This document shows, piece after piece, positions 51,030 to 51,222 of a DNA stretch of 51,222 nucleotides. The stretch spans positions 1 to 51,222 of the forward strand of contig CANQHE010000005.1 in NCBI GenBank assembly GCA_947623735.1, given 5' to 3'. Within the stretch, counting starts at the first letter, position 1, and every line of letters begins with the position of its first letter. Under the pieces are notes generated by a model. That model did no database searches and was not told the DNA's origin. It saw only the letters and a list, made by a program, of their open reading frames with translations. The DNA comes from an uncultured Bacilli bacterium (GTDB lineage: Bacteria > Bacillota_I > Bacilli_A > RF39 > UBA660). The position numbers and the translations under genes are program-made.

Positions 51030-51222
51030 TAAATCATCTCCTAAAAAAATGTATGTTTAGAAGAAATAAATATTCCAAATAGGCATAAAATAAATTGACT
51101 TTTGTACTATAATATAGTAAAATCAAGAAAGTAAAAGAAATTTTGGAGGTGACTAACTATTAAAAGTCAAGATATTTTTAATAGAAAGTTATAAATTGGA
51201 AAGAAACCCATGCCAAAAAGAT
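51030..51222 (+). promoter_or_regulatory. Right-edge promoter and start of a plus-strand transcript
   Basis: TTGACT (51098-51103) is followed 17 bases later by TAAAAT, with TTGGAGGTG near 51144. An ATG at 51210 (Met-Pro-Lys-Arg) is cut by the window edge. The first codons after the GGAGG reach a stop quickly, so a leader or a gene beyond the edge is more likely than an ORF here. Confidence 0.4.

Noticed and set aside
51144-51222. Gene start resembling infC with an ATT codon after GGAGGTG
   Set aside because: The frame from ATT hits a stop after 11 codons, so it is not infC; only a possible ATG at 51210 remains, cut by the edge.

Overview
The window is strongly AT-rich DNA from a spore-forming member of the Bacilli side of the Bacillota, most likely an uncultured gut lineage. 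The assignment rests on SpoIVA, SpoVIF, SpoVID, YsxE, YutH and YutD, on B. subtilis-like neighbourhoods (spoVID-ysxE; yutD near yutH and the NifU-like yutI), on a T-box leader ahead of thrS, and on frequent TTG/GTG starts. No rRNA, CRISPR array or complete prophage is visible.

Left part (1-7.7 kb): two secreted or anchored surface proteins flank spoIVA. Their C-terminal C-type-lectin-like modules carry short GC-rich tracts that differ almost only at first and second codon positions. This is the pattern left by adenine-directed mutagenic retrohoming (diversity-generating retroelement, DGR). There are three such tracts, one of them internal to a 1026-residue protein with two modules. No reverse transcriptase or template repeat lies in the window; the left edge, just downstream of the first gene, is the obvious place to look. 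Both genes have Spo0A-box-like sites upstream. Next to them is a two-HTH regulator.

Housekeeping and sporulation block (7.7-16.6 kb): T-box-regulated thrS operon, a transglutaminase-like protein, spoVIF, two small XRE regulators, der, a prepilin-like protein, a fused membrane protein and two orphan genes. Mobile elements follow (16.6-21.6 kb): an IS1202/ISNCY-type insertion with an 18-bp target duplication that separates dacF from its terminator, and an IS1182-type element with 50-bp perfect inverted repeats and a transposase broken at, or translated through, an A8 slippery run.

Redox operon (21.6-26.5 kb): a TetR regulator with two matching palindromic operators precedes a flavodoxin (membrane-anchored form split by a nonsense codon), an alpha/beta hydrolase, an anchored aldo-keto reductase, a second flavodoxin, a CMD-family protein and a cupin. 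Then come a HAD phosphatase, two radical-SAM-type proteins and a divergent HxlR/cupin pair.

tRNA region (31.4-33.2 kb): four tRNA genes on the minus strand, and a tRNA-Leu(UAA) on the plus strand split by a group I intron between U34 and A35 that carries an HNH homing endonuclease. Remnants of a tyrosine recombinase and a winged-helix protein abut its 3' end.

Matrix cluster (35.5-45 kb): seven minus-strand genes encode a TasA-like subunit, two SipW-type signal peptidases, further exported subunits, a 906-residue cadherin-like/Big adhesin and a Zn-ribbon-repeat lipoprotein-like protein with a G10 homopolymer (possible phase switch). The DGR-like proteins have the same kind of N-terminus and could be SipW clients. 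The right end (45-51.2 kb) holds CvfD-like, NifU-like, YutH, YutD, YsxE and SpoVID proteins, plus a promoter followed by a strong hairpin that may be a small RNA.
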